From assembly GCF_036840915.1 (NCBI RefSeq), contig NZ_CP085725.1:2542001-2606000 (forward strand): a stretch of DNA of 64,000 bases, written 5' to 3'. The notes under the pieces are model-generated. The model did no database searches. It was not told where the DNA came from and worked only from the letters and a program-made list of their open reading frames with translations. The position numbers and the translations under genes are program-made. This document shows, one piece after another, positions 1-9,177 of this stretch (positions are counted from its first letter, which is position 1; every line of letters starts with the position of its first letter). Source of the stretch: Flavobacterium hankyongi. GTDB taxonomy: Bacteria; Bacteroidota; Bacteroidia; Flavobacteriales; Flavobacteriaceae.

Positions 1-1267
1 CGTAACTTCCGAATTCCTCACGGGCAATTTTTGATGCTGAATATACCGATGCACCGGCTTCGGATACCACAAAAACTTGAACTGGTTTGTCAAACGCTAT
101 CTTCTTGATAAAAAATTCAGTTTCACGACTTGCCGTTCCGTTACCAATGGAAATTGCTTCAATGTTATAGGCATTTACCATCGATTTTATCTTTTTCATA
201 GCCATCGTAGTTTCGTTTTGTGGCGCATGCGGAAAAATGGTTTCATTATATAACAAATCCCCTTTTTCATCTAGACAAACTACTTTACAACCCGTTCTGA
301 ATCCGGGGTCGATCGCCAGAATACGTTTTTCACCCAAAGGCGGTGCCAATAACAACTGGCTTAAATTCCCTGCAAAAACATCAATCGCCTTGATATCTGC
401 TTTTTCTTTAGCTTCCTGTAAGGTTTCATTCGAAATTGCCGGTTCCAACAATCGTTTGTAACTGTCTTTGATGGCCAGTTCCAAATGTTGAGTGGTATCG
501 TTATTCGATTTGATAATGTTATCCTCGATGAATGCAATTGCTTCTTCTTTTTCAATTTCCACATTCAGTTTCACAAATCCTTCTGCTTCAGCTCTCATCA
601 TTGCCAATAAACGGTGTGAAGGTGCTTTACTTATTGGTTCGGCCCAGTCGAAATACTGTGAAAATTTTTGGGCTGCTTCATCATCCTTTTTGGTTTTTAC
701 CACTTTGGTAGTGATTTCCGCTTTGCGTTGAAACATGCGACGCAAATTTTTACGGATGTAAATATTTTCATTAATCCATTCGGCAATGATATCACGAGCG
801 CCTTGTAACACTTCGTCTTCGTTGGCTACCTTATCATTAAGATATTTGGATGCCAAAAATTCGATATCATCATTGCGTTGTGACATAATGATTTTAGCTA
901 AAGGTTCCAATCCATTTTCACGTGCCGTATCGGCTTTAGTTTTCTTTTTCTTTTTATAGGGAAGGTATAAATCTTCTATTTCCTGTAAGTCGAAGCTGTT
1001 TTCAATTTTTGATTTTAGTTCAGGAGTTAAAGCATTTTGTTCTTCGATTGATTTTAAAATACTTTCTTTACGCTTTACAATTTCGTCGTATTGCTTATTC
1101 AATTTCGCAATTTGCTCAATCACCACCTCATCTAAATTTCCGGTTTTATCCTTACGGTAACGGGCAATGAAAGGAATCGTGCAGTCTTCGGAAAGCAATT
1201 GTAAGGTTGCTTCTATGTTTTTGGAAGCGGTCGAAACCGTTTTTAAAATGTATTCTAAATTTGTCAT
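1..1267 (-). CDS. tex: Tex-family RNA-binding transcriptional accessory protein (5' part, runs off the window)
   Basis: The reading frame is open on the minus strand from an ATG at 1265-1267 to the window edge, so about 422 N-terminal residues are present and the C-terminal half (helix-hairpin-helix and S1 domains in the family) lies outside. The N-terminal helical Tex domain is recognisable by IPFIARYRKDKTGNLDE near residue 30 and by DLYLPYKKKKKTKA near residue 110. The YqgF/RNase H-like domain begins at RILAIDPGFRTGCKVV near residue 312. Tex binds nucleic acids and is linked to transcription in other bacteria; the exact role here is not shown by the sequence. A TAnnTTTG box (TATCTTTG) at 1299-1306 lies between this gene and the divergent DUF1294 gene but points to the latter. 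Confidence 0.93.
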   Translation of the reverse strand, partial: MTNLEYILKTVSTASKNIEATLQLLSEDCTIPFIARYRKDKTGNLDEVVIEQIAKLNKQYDEIVKRKESILKSIEEQNALTPELKSKIENSFDLQEIEDLYLPYKKKKKTKADTARENGLEPLAKIIMSQRNDDIEFLASKYLNDKVANEDEVLQGARDIIAEWINENIYIRKNLRRMFQRKAEITTKVVKTKKDDEAAQKFSQYFDWAEPISKAPSHRLLAMMRAEAEGFVKLNVEIEKEEAIAFIEDNIIKSNNDTTQHLELAIKDSYKRLLEPAISNETLQEAKEKADIKAIDVFAGNLSQLLLAPPLGEKRILAIDPGFRTGCKVVCLDEKGDLLYNETIFPHAPQNETTMAMKKIKSMVNAYNIEAISIGNGTASRETEFFIKKIAFDKPVQVFVVSEAGASVYSASKIAREEFGSY

Positions 1268-1321
1268 TTTGTAAAATAAAATAAGGATGCTAAAATAGTA
1301 TCTTTGTCGCAATTTTGAAGA

Positions 1322-1582
1322 ATGAAAATCGTATTACTTTATCTTATTTGTATTAATATCTTAACCTTATCATTGTTTGGTGTTGATAAGCTTTTGGCCA
1401 TTAAAAGTAAACGAAGAATACCCGAAAAAGATTTGTTAGTCTTTAGTTTTGTAGGGGGCGCAATAGGTGGTTTATTGGGTATGTTTATGTTCAATCATAA
1501 AGTTTCAAAAGGAAGTTTTTTGTGGAAATTTGCGTTCGTTTTAATCGCTCAAATCATTCTTTTCGTTTTTATGCGCATCTAA
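1322..1582 (+). CDS. DUF1294 family small membrane protein
   Basis: This is an 86-residue hydrophobic protein with about three membrane segments. It carries the family pattern: GVDKLLAIKSKRRIPE after the first helix, then a glycine-rich GGAIGGLLGMFMFNHK and a final hydrophobic helix. The function of DUF1294 proteins is not known. The start has the TAnnTTTG-type box TATCTTTG at 1299-1306 just upstream, which implies a very short leader. The 3' end overlaps the convergent gene at 1579-2622 by 4 bp, so no terminator separates them. Confidence 0.85.
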   Translation: MKIVLLYLICINILTLSLFGVDKLLAIKSKRRIPEKDLLVFSFVGGAIGGLLGMFMFNHKVSKGSFLWKFAFVLIAQIILFVFMRI

Positions 1583-2622
1583 TTTGATTTGTAATTCCGT
1601 TTCATAAAGTTTAAAGCCGCCTCCATGACTTCACCCATTGATTTGGCATTTTTGAAGTTTTTATCTTTGGTGAATTCGTAGGTTTCTTTTTTCAATTGTT
1701 CCAAATGAAGTGTTGGGGATAACATCATCGATTTCATCACAGCTAATAAATCGGTTAAGCGCTCTTCAGAATCTGCTAAACGCTTCACTAATAAAGACCT
1801 TTCTTCATTTTGATATTGATCGATAGAATCGGGTTCTAGTTTTTCTTTGACCAATTCGGTAAACTGAAAATTCTCTTTAAACAAATGTGGTTTGTACAAT
1901 TTAAAACTTCCTTCATAACATTGTTGGTCGAAATCGATAGCGCGAATTTTATACACGATGTGATCATAATCATAGGTAGGAATCACCACAAAATTATACG
2001 ATCGCATATCACCCAAAAGCCCTATCATGCAACGCTCGTTGAATTTGACAAACTCTTTGGCAATTTGTGCTTTTTCGGCTTCGGTACATTTTTGTAAATG
2101 TTCTTTTAGAAAAACATCACCAGGAATTCCAACAATATGCTCTTCAATTAAAGTACTTTCATAGACTAAGAAATTGATTCGGTTGGGTGACAAAATATGT
2201 TCTAATTCCAAACCGAAAATACGCGAAGCATCGGCTTTTTTGATGTAAAAATGAGTATAGTTGTCGTTGAGGATGTTTCTAACTTTTACTCTAAAAGGTT
2301 TAGAGTTTCCAAATCCGCAGTAATCGATATAATCGACTGTGAGGTGTTTCAACACTCGTTCGTCACCATCAGAATGGAGTAAAGTGTAAATTTTATTCAG
2401 ACTCAAATCGATTTCTTTTCTGTCGAACTCATTGTAAAAAACACGTAACCAAAGCGTATCTTCTCCTTTTTGATCATACACCACAATCGAGCCTTGAAAA
2501 CGCAATAAGTCATCATAAAACACATTGGTTTTTGTGACCCTTTTGTATTTTTCAAGATACTGAAATAACTTTTCGGTTATGGGATAATATTGTTTTTTAA
2601 ACAATGGAGCTTCTTCATTCAT
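1579..2622 (-). CDS. Conserved hypothetical protein with protein-kinase-like signature motifs
   Basis: I do not recognise a named family. The 347-residue protein has no signal peptide or membrane segment and should be cytosolic. Residues 204-211 read GDMRSYNF, matching the catalytic-loop spacing D-x4-N of kinase and phosphotransferase folds. Residues 228-232 read AIDFD, resembling the metal-binding DFG/DFD segment, and lie 18 residues past the asparagine. IKKAD near 128 could supply a nucleotide-binding lysine and the glutamates near 138-142 a partner for it. These motifs suggest an atypical kinase or HipA/aminoglycoside-phosphotransferase-like fold, but this rests on short motifs only. The last 60 residues are helical and charged. 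It is transcribed alone and overlaps the DUF1294 gene tail to tail. Confidence 0.7.
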   Translation of the reverse strand: MNEEAPLFKKQYYPITEKLFQYLEKYKRVTKTNVFYDDLLRFQGSIVVYDQKGEDTLWLRVFYNEFDRKEIDLSLNKIYTLLHSDGDERVLKHLTVDYIDYCGFGNSKPFRVKVRNILNDNYTHFYIKKADASRIFGLELEHILSPNRINFLVYESTLIEEHIVGIPGDVFLKEHLQKCTEAEKAQIAKEFVKFNERCMIGLLGDMRSYNFVVIPTYDYDHIVYKIRAIDFDQQCYEGSFKLYKPHLFKENFQFTELVKEKLEPDSIDQYQNEERSLLVKRLADSEERLTDLLAVMKSMMLSPTLHLEQLKKETYEFTKDKNFKNAKSMGEVMEAALNFMKRNYKSN

Positions 2623-2727
2623 AAATAAATGACAGTTTGTAACAAATTTGTGAAAAGTAAAGTTACTTCAATTATTTTATGTTCATCAAAAGAATTACGT
2701 ATTACTTTTGTATTCATAATTGATGAT

Positions 2728-3330
2728 ATGGATGCTTTACAAGTCATAACTTATACAGGTGTTTTTGTGTTTGCCGTAACGGGTGTTTTAAAGTCTAGAA
2801 CCAAACGTTTTGATATTTTTGGTGCAGTTGTTTTGGCGTTTGTCACTGCTTATGGTGGAGGAACCATAAGAGATTTATTAATAGGTGTTAGACCTGTAAA
2901 CTGGGTGAATGATAATTTGGCTATTGTAATTGTCTTATTTTCAACGATTATTACTTTCTTTTTTAAACTGAATACGACCCTTATCAAAAAATTAATTTTT
3001 TTGGTTGATGCCTTTGGGATTGGGCTATTTACTGTTGCGGGAATTCAAATTGCACTGCAAGCAGGAATTTCAAGTGGGTATTCATTAGTAATGGGGATCA
3101 TAACAGCCACTTTTGGTGGGTTGTTGGCCGATGTATTGTGCAATAAAGTACCAGGACTATTGAAACCAGGTGAATTATATGCAACCGCTTGTTTGATTGG
3201 CGGCAGTTTGTATTTACTAATGGTAAAATACCACCTACAAAGTGAAACCAGTATGATTATAGGGATTTTGATTACGGCTTCCATTCGAATTTATGCCATT
3301 CGAAAAAAACTACAACTTCCTAGGATTTAA
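2728..3330 (+). CDS. TRIC/UPF0126-type trimeric intracellular cation channel family protein
   Basis: I chose the ATG at 2728 (MDALQVITYTG) because the family starts directly with the first membrane helix; the in-frame ATG at 2629 would add 33 residues without family character. The resulting protein has 201 residues and about seven membrane helices arranged as an internal repeat. The hallmark glycine motif is seen as AYGGGTIRDLLIG near residue 47 and its weaker copy TFGGLLADVL in the second half. Bacterial members form potassium-permeable trimeric channels. The 3' end overlaps the convergent cation diffusion facilitator by 4 bp. Confidence 0.88.
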   Translation: MDALQVITYTGVFVFAVTGVLKSRTKRFDIFGAVVLAFVTAYGGGTIRDLLIGVRPVNWVNDNLAIVIVLFSTIITFFFKLNTTLIKKLIFLVDAFGIGLFTVAGIQIALQAGISSGYSLVMGIITATFGGLLADVLCNKVPGLLKPGELYATACLIGGSLYLLMVKYHLQSETSMIIGILITASIRIYAIRKKLQLPRI

Positions 3331-4241
3331 TCCTGAACGATGAATTCTTTAGGATCTTCTTTTTTGAATTCGGGTTGAATATTAATGTGATTGATTCCGA
3401 ATTTATGAAATAATACAATTTCTAATTCATGAAGTAAATCGTTAAATTCACTCATTAGGATATTTTCTGCGCAATCTAAATGTGCTTCTAGATGTAATTC
3501 CTCTTCGTTTAAATGCCAAACATGGATGTGATGTAATTTGCCTACTCCAGGAATTTTATGTACTTCACGAACAATTTCTTTGATATCAATTTCTTCAGGA
3601 GTGAACAACATTAGCATTTTGGTTGAACTGATTAATAAGTCATACCCCACATAAATCAAGTAAATTGATATTAGTAAAGTCATTACGCTGTCTACCCAAA
3701 ACCATTCAAAAAATTTCATCAACAAACCTCCAGTCAGCACTGCTACAGATGCCATCATGTCTGTTAATAGATGCAAATAAGCCGATTTCATGTTTAAATT
3801 ATGTTCAGCATCCTTTTTTAACAACAAAACCGAAAGTCCATTAGCTATAATTCCTAATAAAGCCAACCAAATCACCATTCCTGATTTTATTGGTTCAGGA
3901 TGAAAAAACCTATGAATCGCTTCATAACCTAAATAAATAGCAACCAAAAGAAGCGTAAACGCATTTACAAAAGCAGCAATTAATTCAGCACGTTTATATC
4001 CAAAAGTATTATTTATTGAAGCTTTCTTTCTAGATAATTTATGAGCCACATAACTAAATACTAATGACAATACATCTGAAAAATTATGTAGTGCATCAGA
4101 TACCAATGCTAAACTTCCAGAAATAATTCCTCCCACTACCTGTGCCACAGTTATTAACAAGTTCAAAAAAATAGAAAAAACTAAATTCTTTCCTTCTACT
4201 TCATGTTTATGAATATGGACGTGGTTATGATTATGGGACAT
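3327..4241 (-). CDS. Cation diffusion facilitator (zinc/cobalt/cadmium efflux, CzcD-like)
   Basis: This 304-residue inner-membrane antiporter of the CDF family exports divalent metals from the cytosol in exchange for protons. It opens with a histidine-rich tail (SHNHNHVHIHKHE) that is likely to bind metal. Six membrane helices follow, with the metal-site motifs SDALHNFSD in helix 2 and HLLTD in helix 5. The cytoplasmic C-terminal domain contains HIHVWHLNEEELHLEAHLDC, typical of CzcD. It is downstream of rpiB on the same strand but a strong terminator lies between them, so it is probably transcribed separately. Metal specificity cannot be read from the sequence. Confidence 0.94.
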   Translation of the reverse strand: MSHNHNHVHIHKHEVEGKNLVFSIFLNLLITVAQVVGGIISGSLALVSDALHNFSDVLSLVFSYVAHKLSRKKASINNTFGYKRAELIAAFVNAFTLLLVAIYLGYEAIHRFFHPEPIKSGMVIWLALLGIIANGLSVLLLKKDAEHNLNMKSAYLHLLTDMMASVAVLTGGLLMKFFEWFWVDSVMTLLISIYLIYVGYDLLISSTKMLMLFTPEEIDIKEIVREVHKIPGVGKLHHIHVWHLNEEELHLEAHLDCAENILMSEFNDLLHELEIVLFHKFGINHINIQPEFKKEDPKEFIVQD

Positions 4242-4262
4242 ATGATTTCTTAAAGTTTTTAA

Positions 4263-4297
4263 AGAAAAAAGACTTCTTTAATTTCAGAAGTCTTTAG
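4263..4297 (-). terminator. Rho-independent terminator of rpiB
   Basis: A 10-bp perfect stem pairs 4268-4277 with 4286-4295 around an 8-nt loop. On the minus strand it is followed by a run of T (complement of the A-tract just below 4268). It lies directly past the rpiB stop. Confidence 0.8.
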
Positions 4298-4302
4298 TGT
4301 TT

Positions 4303-4734
4303 TTATTTACAAGCTATTTTATTCACTCGGTTAGAGTGTCTTCCTCCCTCAAACTCAGTAATAAGGAAAACTTCCACCATTTCTATTGCTTGTTGTATTG
4401 ATGTATATCTAGCAGGAATACTAATCACATTAGCATTGTTATGTTGACGAGCTAATTCAGCAATTTCTACTGTCCAACATAAAGCACAACGAATATCTTG
4501 GTGTTTGTTTGCTGTCATAGCAATTCCGTTACCGCTTCCGCAGATAACAATACCAAAATCAGCTTTTTTGCTTTCTACGTCATACGCTACTGGATGTCCA
4601 AAATCTGGATAATCAACACTATCAAAAGTATCTGTCCCGTGGTTAATAACTGTATGTCCGTTTGCTTCTAAGTATTTTACGATTGCATTTTTGTACTCTG
4701 GTCCTGCATGATCGTTTCCAATAGAGATTGTCAT
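4303..4734 (-). CDS. rpiB: Ribose-5-phosphate isomerase B
   Basis: RpiB interconverts ribose 5-phosphate and ribulose 5-phosphate in the non-oxidative pentose phosphate pathway. The 143-residue length is normal for the RpiB/LacAB family. Visible motifs are GNDHAG near the N-terminus (phosphate binding), the catalytic cysteine loop VICGSGNGIAMTANK and the downstream RCALCW...ARQHNNANVISIPAR segment. The gene faces away from rnr across the long AT-rich gap, and ends in its own terminator. Confidence 0.96.
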   Translation of the reverse strand: MTISIGNDHAGPEYKNAIVKYLEANGHTVINHGTDTFDSVDYPDFGHPVAYDVESKKADFGIVICGSGNGIAMTANKHQDIRCALCWTVEIAELARQHNNANVISIPARYTSIQQAIEMVEVFLITEFEGGRHSNRVNKIACK

Positions 4735-5529
4735 AATATGAAGTTATATTGTGGTTTATTCTGCAAAAATAAAGAATAAAATAAAGCCTAAAAAGGAACT
4801 TTACTATAAATAATCAAGATTTTATATCTGTCTAATTACCTAACTCTCTTATAATCAATATAAAGCTAATTTTTACAATAATTTATATCCAATAAAACTG
4901 TTGAAAATCAATAAAATACGCAAAGTTTTAATGGTTTTATTAAACAGTGTTAATGTAATTTTACAAAACACTGATTTTTAGTTAATTAAAAACCAACAAG
5001 AATTGTTAATAATTTTGGAAAGAAAATAAGAACTATTTTTTGTTTGTATTAATAAAAATTGTAATCCAAAACCTAGATTTAAAATCCAAGAAAAGTTTTG
5101 TCAACTTTTTGAAAAATTATCCCAACAAAATTGACAGTTATTAACATAAATTAACAAGTTAAGTTTTCAAAAAAAGAAATCAAAAATCAATTATTGACAA
5201 TTGTTAATAACGAAAATCATTTCTTTTGTTTTCAATCAATTAGTATAAAAAGTCATTGTTAATATCTTTGTATAACTTTGGAAAACTAAAGAACAATGGC
5301 AAAATCAAAAAAGTTTTAAGCCTTATTAACACCCTATCATAACCATCATAAATTTAAAATTTTAAAAAAGATTTTTTTGTTTTTTTAGTTATTGTTGAAA
5401 ACTCTTGAATTTTAAAAAAATTAAAAATGTTAAATTTAAAATAGAAGTTGAAAAGTTATATTTATTTTAAAACTGATTATCGTTTACTTATAACTGTAAA
5501 CTATTTTGTAATTTTCAGCTGTAATTAAA
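4735..5529. other. 795-bp gene-free AT-rich region with repeated TTGTTAATAA-type motifs; candidate replication origin
   Basis: No credible gene was found here. The region is extremely AT-rich and lies between divergent rpiB and rnr. Five copies of a TTGTTAATAA-like motif fall within about 330 bp: 5003-5012 and 5201-5210 (exact), 5257-5265 (TTGTTAATA), and the opposite orientation at 5138-5147 (GTTATTAACA) and 5323-5332 (TTATTAACAC). A TGTTAAT lies at 4948-4954. TGTTGAAAA-type words occur near 4899 and 5393. TTATTAACA differs from the DnaA box TTATCCACA at two positions, so these could be divergent DnaA boxes; this is inference. Two TAnnTTTG boxes (5263-5270 and 5273-5280) may belong to an rnr promoter, although no matching -33 TTG is seen at the usual spacing. 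Confidence 0.45.
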
Positions 5530-7716
5530 ATGAAGATGAGTAAAAAACCTAAAAAGTTTAGTAAAGGAGTAAAAGATTTTTCTGGAAAAATTTTAAAATT
5601 ACTTTCTAAAGAACCTAATAAAACCTTTAACTATAAACAGATAGCGGCTAAATTAGAAGTTGACGATACCAAAAGTCGAAATGAAATTATTAAAGACCTT
5701 AAAATTTTAGCTTCAAAAAAACAAATTATCGAGTTAGAACCTGGAAAGTATTTAGTAAAAGCACAAAGCCAAGATTATTTTGAAGGAACTATCGATATGA
5801 CTTCACGTAAAACAGCCTATTTTATTTGTGAAGAATTTGAAGAGGATGTTTTTATACCTACTAATAATTTGAATCATGCACTAGATGGAGACAAAGTAAA
5901 AGTGTATGTATACAATCGTCGTAAAGGAAAAAGACCTGAAGCTGAAGTAATTGAAATACTTGAACGCAATCGTACTGAATTTGTTGGAGTTATTGATGTA
6001 CAAAAGAATTTTGCTTTTGTAACTACTGCCAATGCTAAAATGTATACGGATATTTTTATTCCTAAAGATAAAATTGGTGAAGCAACTGATGGTGATGTAG
6101 TTTTAGTAAAAATTGAAGATTGGCCTAAAAAAGCCGATTCACCTTTTGGAACTGTACTAAAAGTTCTAGGTCGTCCTGGTGAACATGATACTGAAATTCA
6201 TGCTATTCTAGCAGAATATGGTTTGCCTTATGATTTCCCTCTTGAAGTTGAAGCGTATGCAAAAAAGTTAGATACTTCTATTCAAGCAGATGAAATAGCC
6301 AAACGTCGTGATATGCGTAACGTTTTAACGTTCACCATTGACCCTAAAGATGCAAAAGATTTTGACGATGCGCTTTCATTTCAAAGATTAGAAAATGGAA
6401 ATTTTGAAATAGGTATTCATATTGCCGATGTTTCTCATTATGTTCAAGAAGGAACTATTCTTGATGACGAAGCTTTTAAACGTGCTACTTCAGTATATTT
6501 AGTAGATCGAGTGGTGCCAATGTTACCAGAAGTACTTTCAAATTTTGCTTGTTCATTACGACCAAATGAAGAAAAATATACCTTCTCTGCAATATTTGAA
6601 ATTAGTCCAAAAGCGCAAGTAATCAATCAATGGTTTGGTAGAACAGTAATTTATTCTGACCAACGATTTGCTTATGAAGAAGCACAGTACATTATTGAAA
6701 CAAAATCAAATACAATTCCTGCTGAAATTTCATTGACTGGAAATGAATATGTTGTAAAAGATGAAATCAAAGAAGCTACTTTGATGTTAGATGAATTGGC
6801 TAAGATTTTACGAAGAAACCGTATGAATAACGGAGCGATTTCTTTTGATAAAGTTGAAGTGAAATTCAAATTAGACGAAAATGACGAACCAGTTGGAGTA
6901 TATTTTAAAATTGCCAAAGATGCCAATCATTTGATTGAAGAATTTATGCTTTTAGCCAATAGAAAAGTAGCTGAATTCATAGGTAAACAAAAGAAAACAT
7001 TTGTGTATCGTATTCACGATGAACCAGATGAAAATAAATTGATGAACCTTCAAGGAGTAATTTCAAAATTTGGTTATAGTTTAAATTTCAAATCAAAAGA
7101 AGCTATTTCTAAATCATTGAATACTTTATTGGAAGATGTTGTTGGAAAGAAAGAACAAAATATGGTCGATACTTTAGCGATACGTACTATGAGTAAAGCT
7201 AAATATTCTACCGAAAACATTGGTCATTACGGATTAGCGTTCGATTATTATTCACACTTTACTTCACCTATTCGTCGTTACCCAGATGTAATGGTACATC
7301 GATTATTACAACATTATCTTGATGGAGGTAAAAGTGCAGATGAAGATGTATATGAAGAAAAATGTGTTCACTCATCCAATATGGAAAACAGTGCTACTAG
7401 TGCAGAACGTGATTCTATTAAATACATGCAAGTAAAATACATGCAGGATCATAAAGATCAAGAATTCCTTGGTGTAATTTCTGGTGTTACCGAATGGGGA
7501 ATTTATGTGGAGATTGTTGAAAACAAATGTGAAGGAATGGTACGTATTCGCGAAATAAAAGACGATTACTATACGTTTGATGAAAAACAATATGCTTTAG
7601 TGGGTGAAATGACTAAGAGTTTATTGCAGTTAGGTGATGAAGTTTGGGTAAAAGTAAAAAACGCCGACTTGGTAAAAAAACAACTTGACTTTCATTTCAT
7701 TAGAAGAAACGAATAA
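5530..7716 (+). CDS. rnr: Ribonuclease R (3'-5' exoribonuclease)
   Basis: RNase R degrades structured RNA from the 3' end. The 728-residue protein has the expected order: an N-terminal winged-helix region (about 15-75), cold-shock domains (about 80-240), the RNB catalytic domain from about 255 to 590, and a C-terminal S1 domain from about 640. The catalytic acidic cluster is TIDPKDAKDFDDALSF near residue 270. HFTSPIRRYPDVMVHRLL near 575 is the conserved end of the RNB domain. The S1 domain contains GVISGVTEWGIYVEI. The start may be this ATG or the next one two codons on. The GIN-domain gene follows after 10 bp and may be cotranscribed. Confidence 0.95.
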   Translation: MKMSKKPKKFSKGVKDFSGKILKLLSKEPNKTFNYKQIAAKLEVDDTKSRNEIIKDLKILASKKQIIELEPGKYLVKAQSQDYFEGTIDMTSRKTAYFICEEFEEDVFIPTNNLNHALDGDKVKVYVYNRRKGKRPEAEVIEILERNRTEFVGVIDVQKNFAFVTTANAKMYTDIFIPKDKIGEATDGDVVLVKIEDWPKKADSPFGTVLKVLGRPGEHDTEIHAILAEYGLPYDFPLEVEAYAKKLDTSIQADEIAKRRDMRNVLTFTIDPKDAKDFDDALSFQRLENGNFEIGIHIADVSHYVQEGTILDDEAFKRATSVYLVDRVVPMLPEVLSNFACSLRPNEEKYTFSAIFEISPKAQVINQWFGRTVIYSDQRFAYEEAQYIIETKSNTIPAEISLTGNEYVVKDEIKEATLMLDELAKILRRNRMNNGAISFDKVEVKFKLDENDEPVGVYFKIAKDANHLIEEFMLLANRKVAEFIGKQKKTFVYRIHDEPDENKLMNLQGVISKFGYSLNFKSKEAISKSLNTLLEDVVGKKEQNMVDTLAIRTMSKAKYSTENIGHYGLAFDYYSHFTSPIRRYPDVMVHRLLQHYLDGGKSADEDVYEEKCVHSSNMENSATSAERDSIKYMQVKYMQDHKDQEFLGVISGVTEWGIYVEIVENKCEGMVRIREIKDDYYTFDEKQYALVGEMTKSLLQLGDEVWVKVKNADLVKKQLDFHFIRRNE

Positions 7717-7726
7717 ATTATTCATT

Positions 7727-8398
7727 ATGAGAAAAGTAATTCTAAGTACAATCTTTTTGGTGAGTACTTTAGCTTCATCACAAGTAAATAAAACTTTAGG
7801 AGATTTTGATAAAGTAACTGCTTTTGACAAAATTTCAGTACAACTTATTCCATCTGCAGAGAACAAAATTGAAATTACAGGAAATAGATCTCAAGAAGTT
7901 GAAATTGTTACTGTTAAAGATGAATTGAAAATACGAATGCCATTTGGAAAATTACTAAAAGGAGAAGACATTGTAGCAAAAGTATATTTCAAAAAAATAG
8001 AAGCTTTAGAGGCAAATGAAGGAAGTTATATTTCATGTGATTCTATTTTAAAAGCAATTAATTTTAATTTGATAGCAAAAGAAGGAGGTCAAATTAGAGC
8101 ACAAATTGAAGCAACAAGAATTGCTGCAAAAGCATCAAGCGGCTCTATTTTAAAGATTTCCGGTAATGCTCAAAATCTTGAATTTGTAGTAAGTTCTGGT
8201 GGAAAAATTGAAGCCGATAAATGTCAAACTACTCAAGCAACAGCTTCTATTAATGCTGGAGGTAGTATCGATGTAAGAGCTTCTGAATTTGTTGATGCAA
8301 AAATACGTGCTGGGGGAACCATAACTATTTTTGGAAACCCAAAACAAGTCAATCAAAAAACAATCCTTGGAGGTGATGTTATTATGAGTAAAAGATAA
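7727..8398 (+). CDS. Secreted GIN-domain (DUF2807) protein
   Basis: The start at 7727 gives a 224-residue protein with a clear signal peptide (MRKVILSTIFLVSTLASSQ); longer starts overlap rnr. The rest matches the head-GIN / DUF2807 beta-helix type: short repeating strands such as IEITGNRSQEVEI, LEANEGSYISC, IRAQIEATRIAAKASSGS and SINAGGSIDVRASEF. The domain builds a parallel beta structure; its biochemical role is unknown. Family members are abundant in Bacteroidota and are exported to the periplasm or surface. Proximity to rnr is likely only positional. Confidence 0.82.
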   Translation: MRKVILSTIFLVSTLASSQVNKTLGDFDKVTAFDKISVQLIPSAENKIEITGNRSQEVEIVTVKDELKIRMPFGKLLKGEDIVAKVYFKKIEALEANEGSYISCDSILKAINFNLIAKEGGQIRAQIEATRIAAKASSGSILKISGNAQNLEFVVSSGGKIEADKCQTTQATASINAGGSIDVRASEFVDAKIRAGGTITIFGNPKQVNQKTILGGDVIMSKR

Positions 8399-8448
8399 TT
8401 TTATTTGTAAAGCATAAATTTTAACTTGCAAGTTCTAAAAAACTATAC

Positions 8449-9138
8449 ATGATAAACGATATACTTTCTGCAATTCCTTGGGGATTTTTATTAGCTTTTA
8501 CTATTGGTCCAGTGTTTTTTGTACTACTTGAAACAAGTATAACTAAGGGATTTAGAGCTGCAATGATTCTAGATGCAGGAGTAGTTTTTGGAGATTTAGT
8601 TTTTATTCTAATAGCTTATTTTAGTACCAATCAAATTCTAGAAAAATTAAAAGATAATCCTAGACTTTTCATTTTTGGAGGCATTTTAATGTTTGGTTAT
8701 GGTTTAATTTCATACATCAATGAAAAAAAGAAGTATGAAAAAAAACAAAAAGAAGAAATGGATGATGTTGTAGACGATATTAATAAAAAGAACTATTTAG
8801 GGTTATTTTTTAAAGGTTTCTTTTTAAACTTTATAAACATTGGTGTTCTTGCTTTTTGGATGGGAGTTATTATTGTTTTTGCGCCCAAACTTAATATGGA
8901 AACAAGTCGAATCATAACTTTTATAACTACAATTATTTTATCTTATATTGCAATCGATATTTTAAAGATACTGGTAGCCAAACAATTAAAATCACGTTTA
9001 AATAAACACAACATTCATAAAATTAAACGCGTAATAAGTGTCATTTTGATGATTTTTGGTTTCTTTTTAATTGCCCAAGGATTTTTTCCTAATGAAAAAG
9101 AAATGATTGAAAGGAAAATTGAACAGTTAAAAGAATAA
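8449..9138 (+). CDS. LysE/RhtB family amino-acid exporter
   Basis: This is a 229-residue inner-membrane protein with about six membrane helices. The N-terminal signature IPWGFLLAFTIGPVFFVLLETSITKGF is split here as IPWGFLLAFTIGP and FFVLLETSITKGF, followed by AMILDAGVVFGD, typical of LysE-type translocators. A charged cytosolic loop (KKKYEKKQKEEMDD) separates helices 3 and 4. The family exports amino acids or related metabolites by proton exchange; the substrate cannot be told. It follows the GIN-domain gene by 50 bp in the same direction. Confidence 0.85.
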   Translation: MINDILSAIPWGFLLAFTIGPVFFVLLETSITKGFRAAMILDAGVVFGDLVFILIAYFSTNQILEKLKDNPRLFIFGGILMFGYGLISYINEKKKYEKKQKEEMDDVVDDINKKNYLGLFFKGFFLNFINIGVLAFWMGVIIVFAPKLNMETSRIITFITTIILSYIAIDILKILVAKQLKSRLNKHNIHKIKRVISVILMIFGFFLIAQGFFPNEKEMIERKIEQLKE

Positions 9139-9177
9139 TTAAAAGTTAACCCAAACACCTAAAACCAATCAATTTTT

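Noticed and set aside
2629..2727. Upstream in-frame extension of the TRIC-type channel
   Set aside because: The added 33 residues are not part of the family and the ATG at 2728 fits the normal start.
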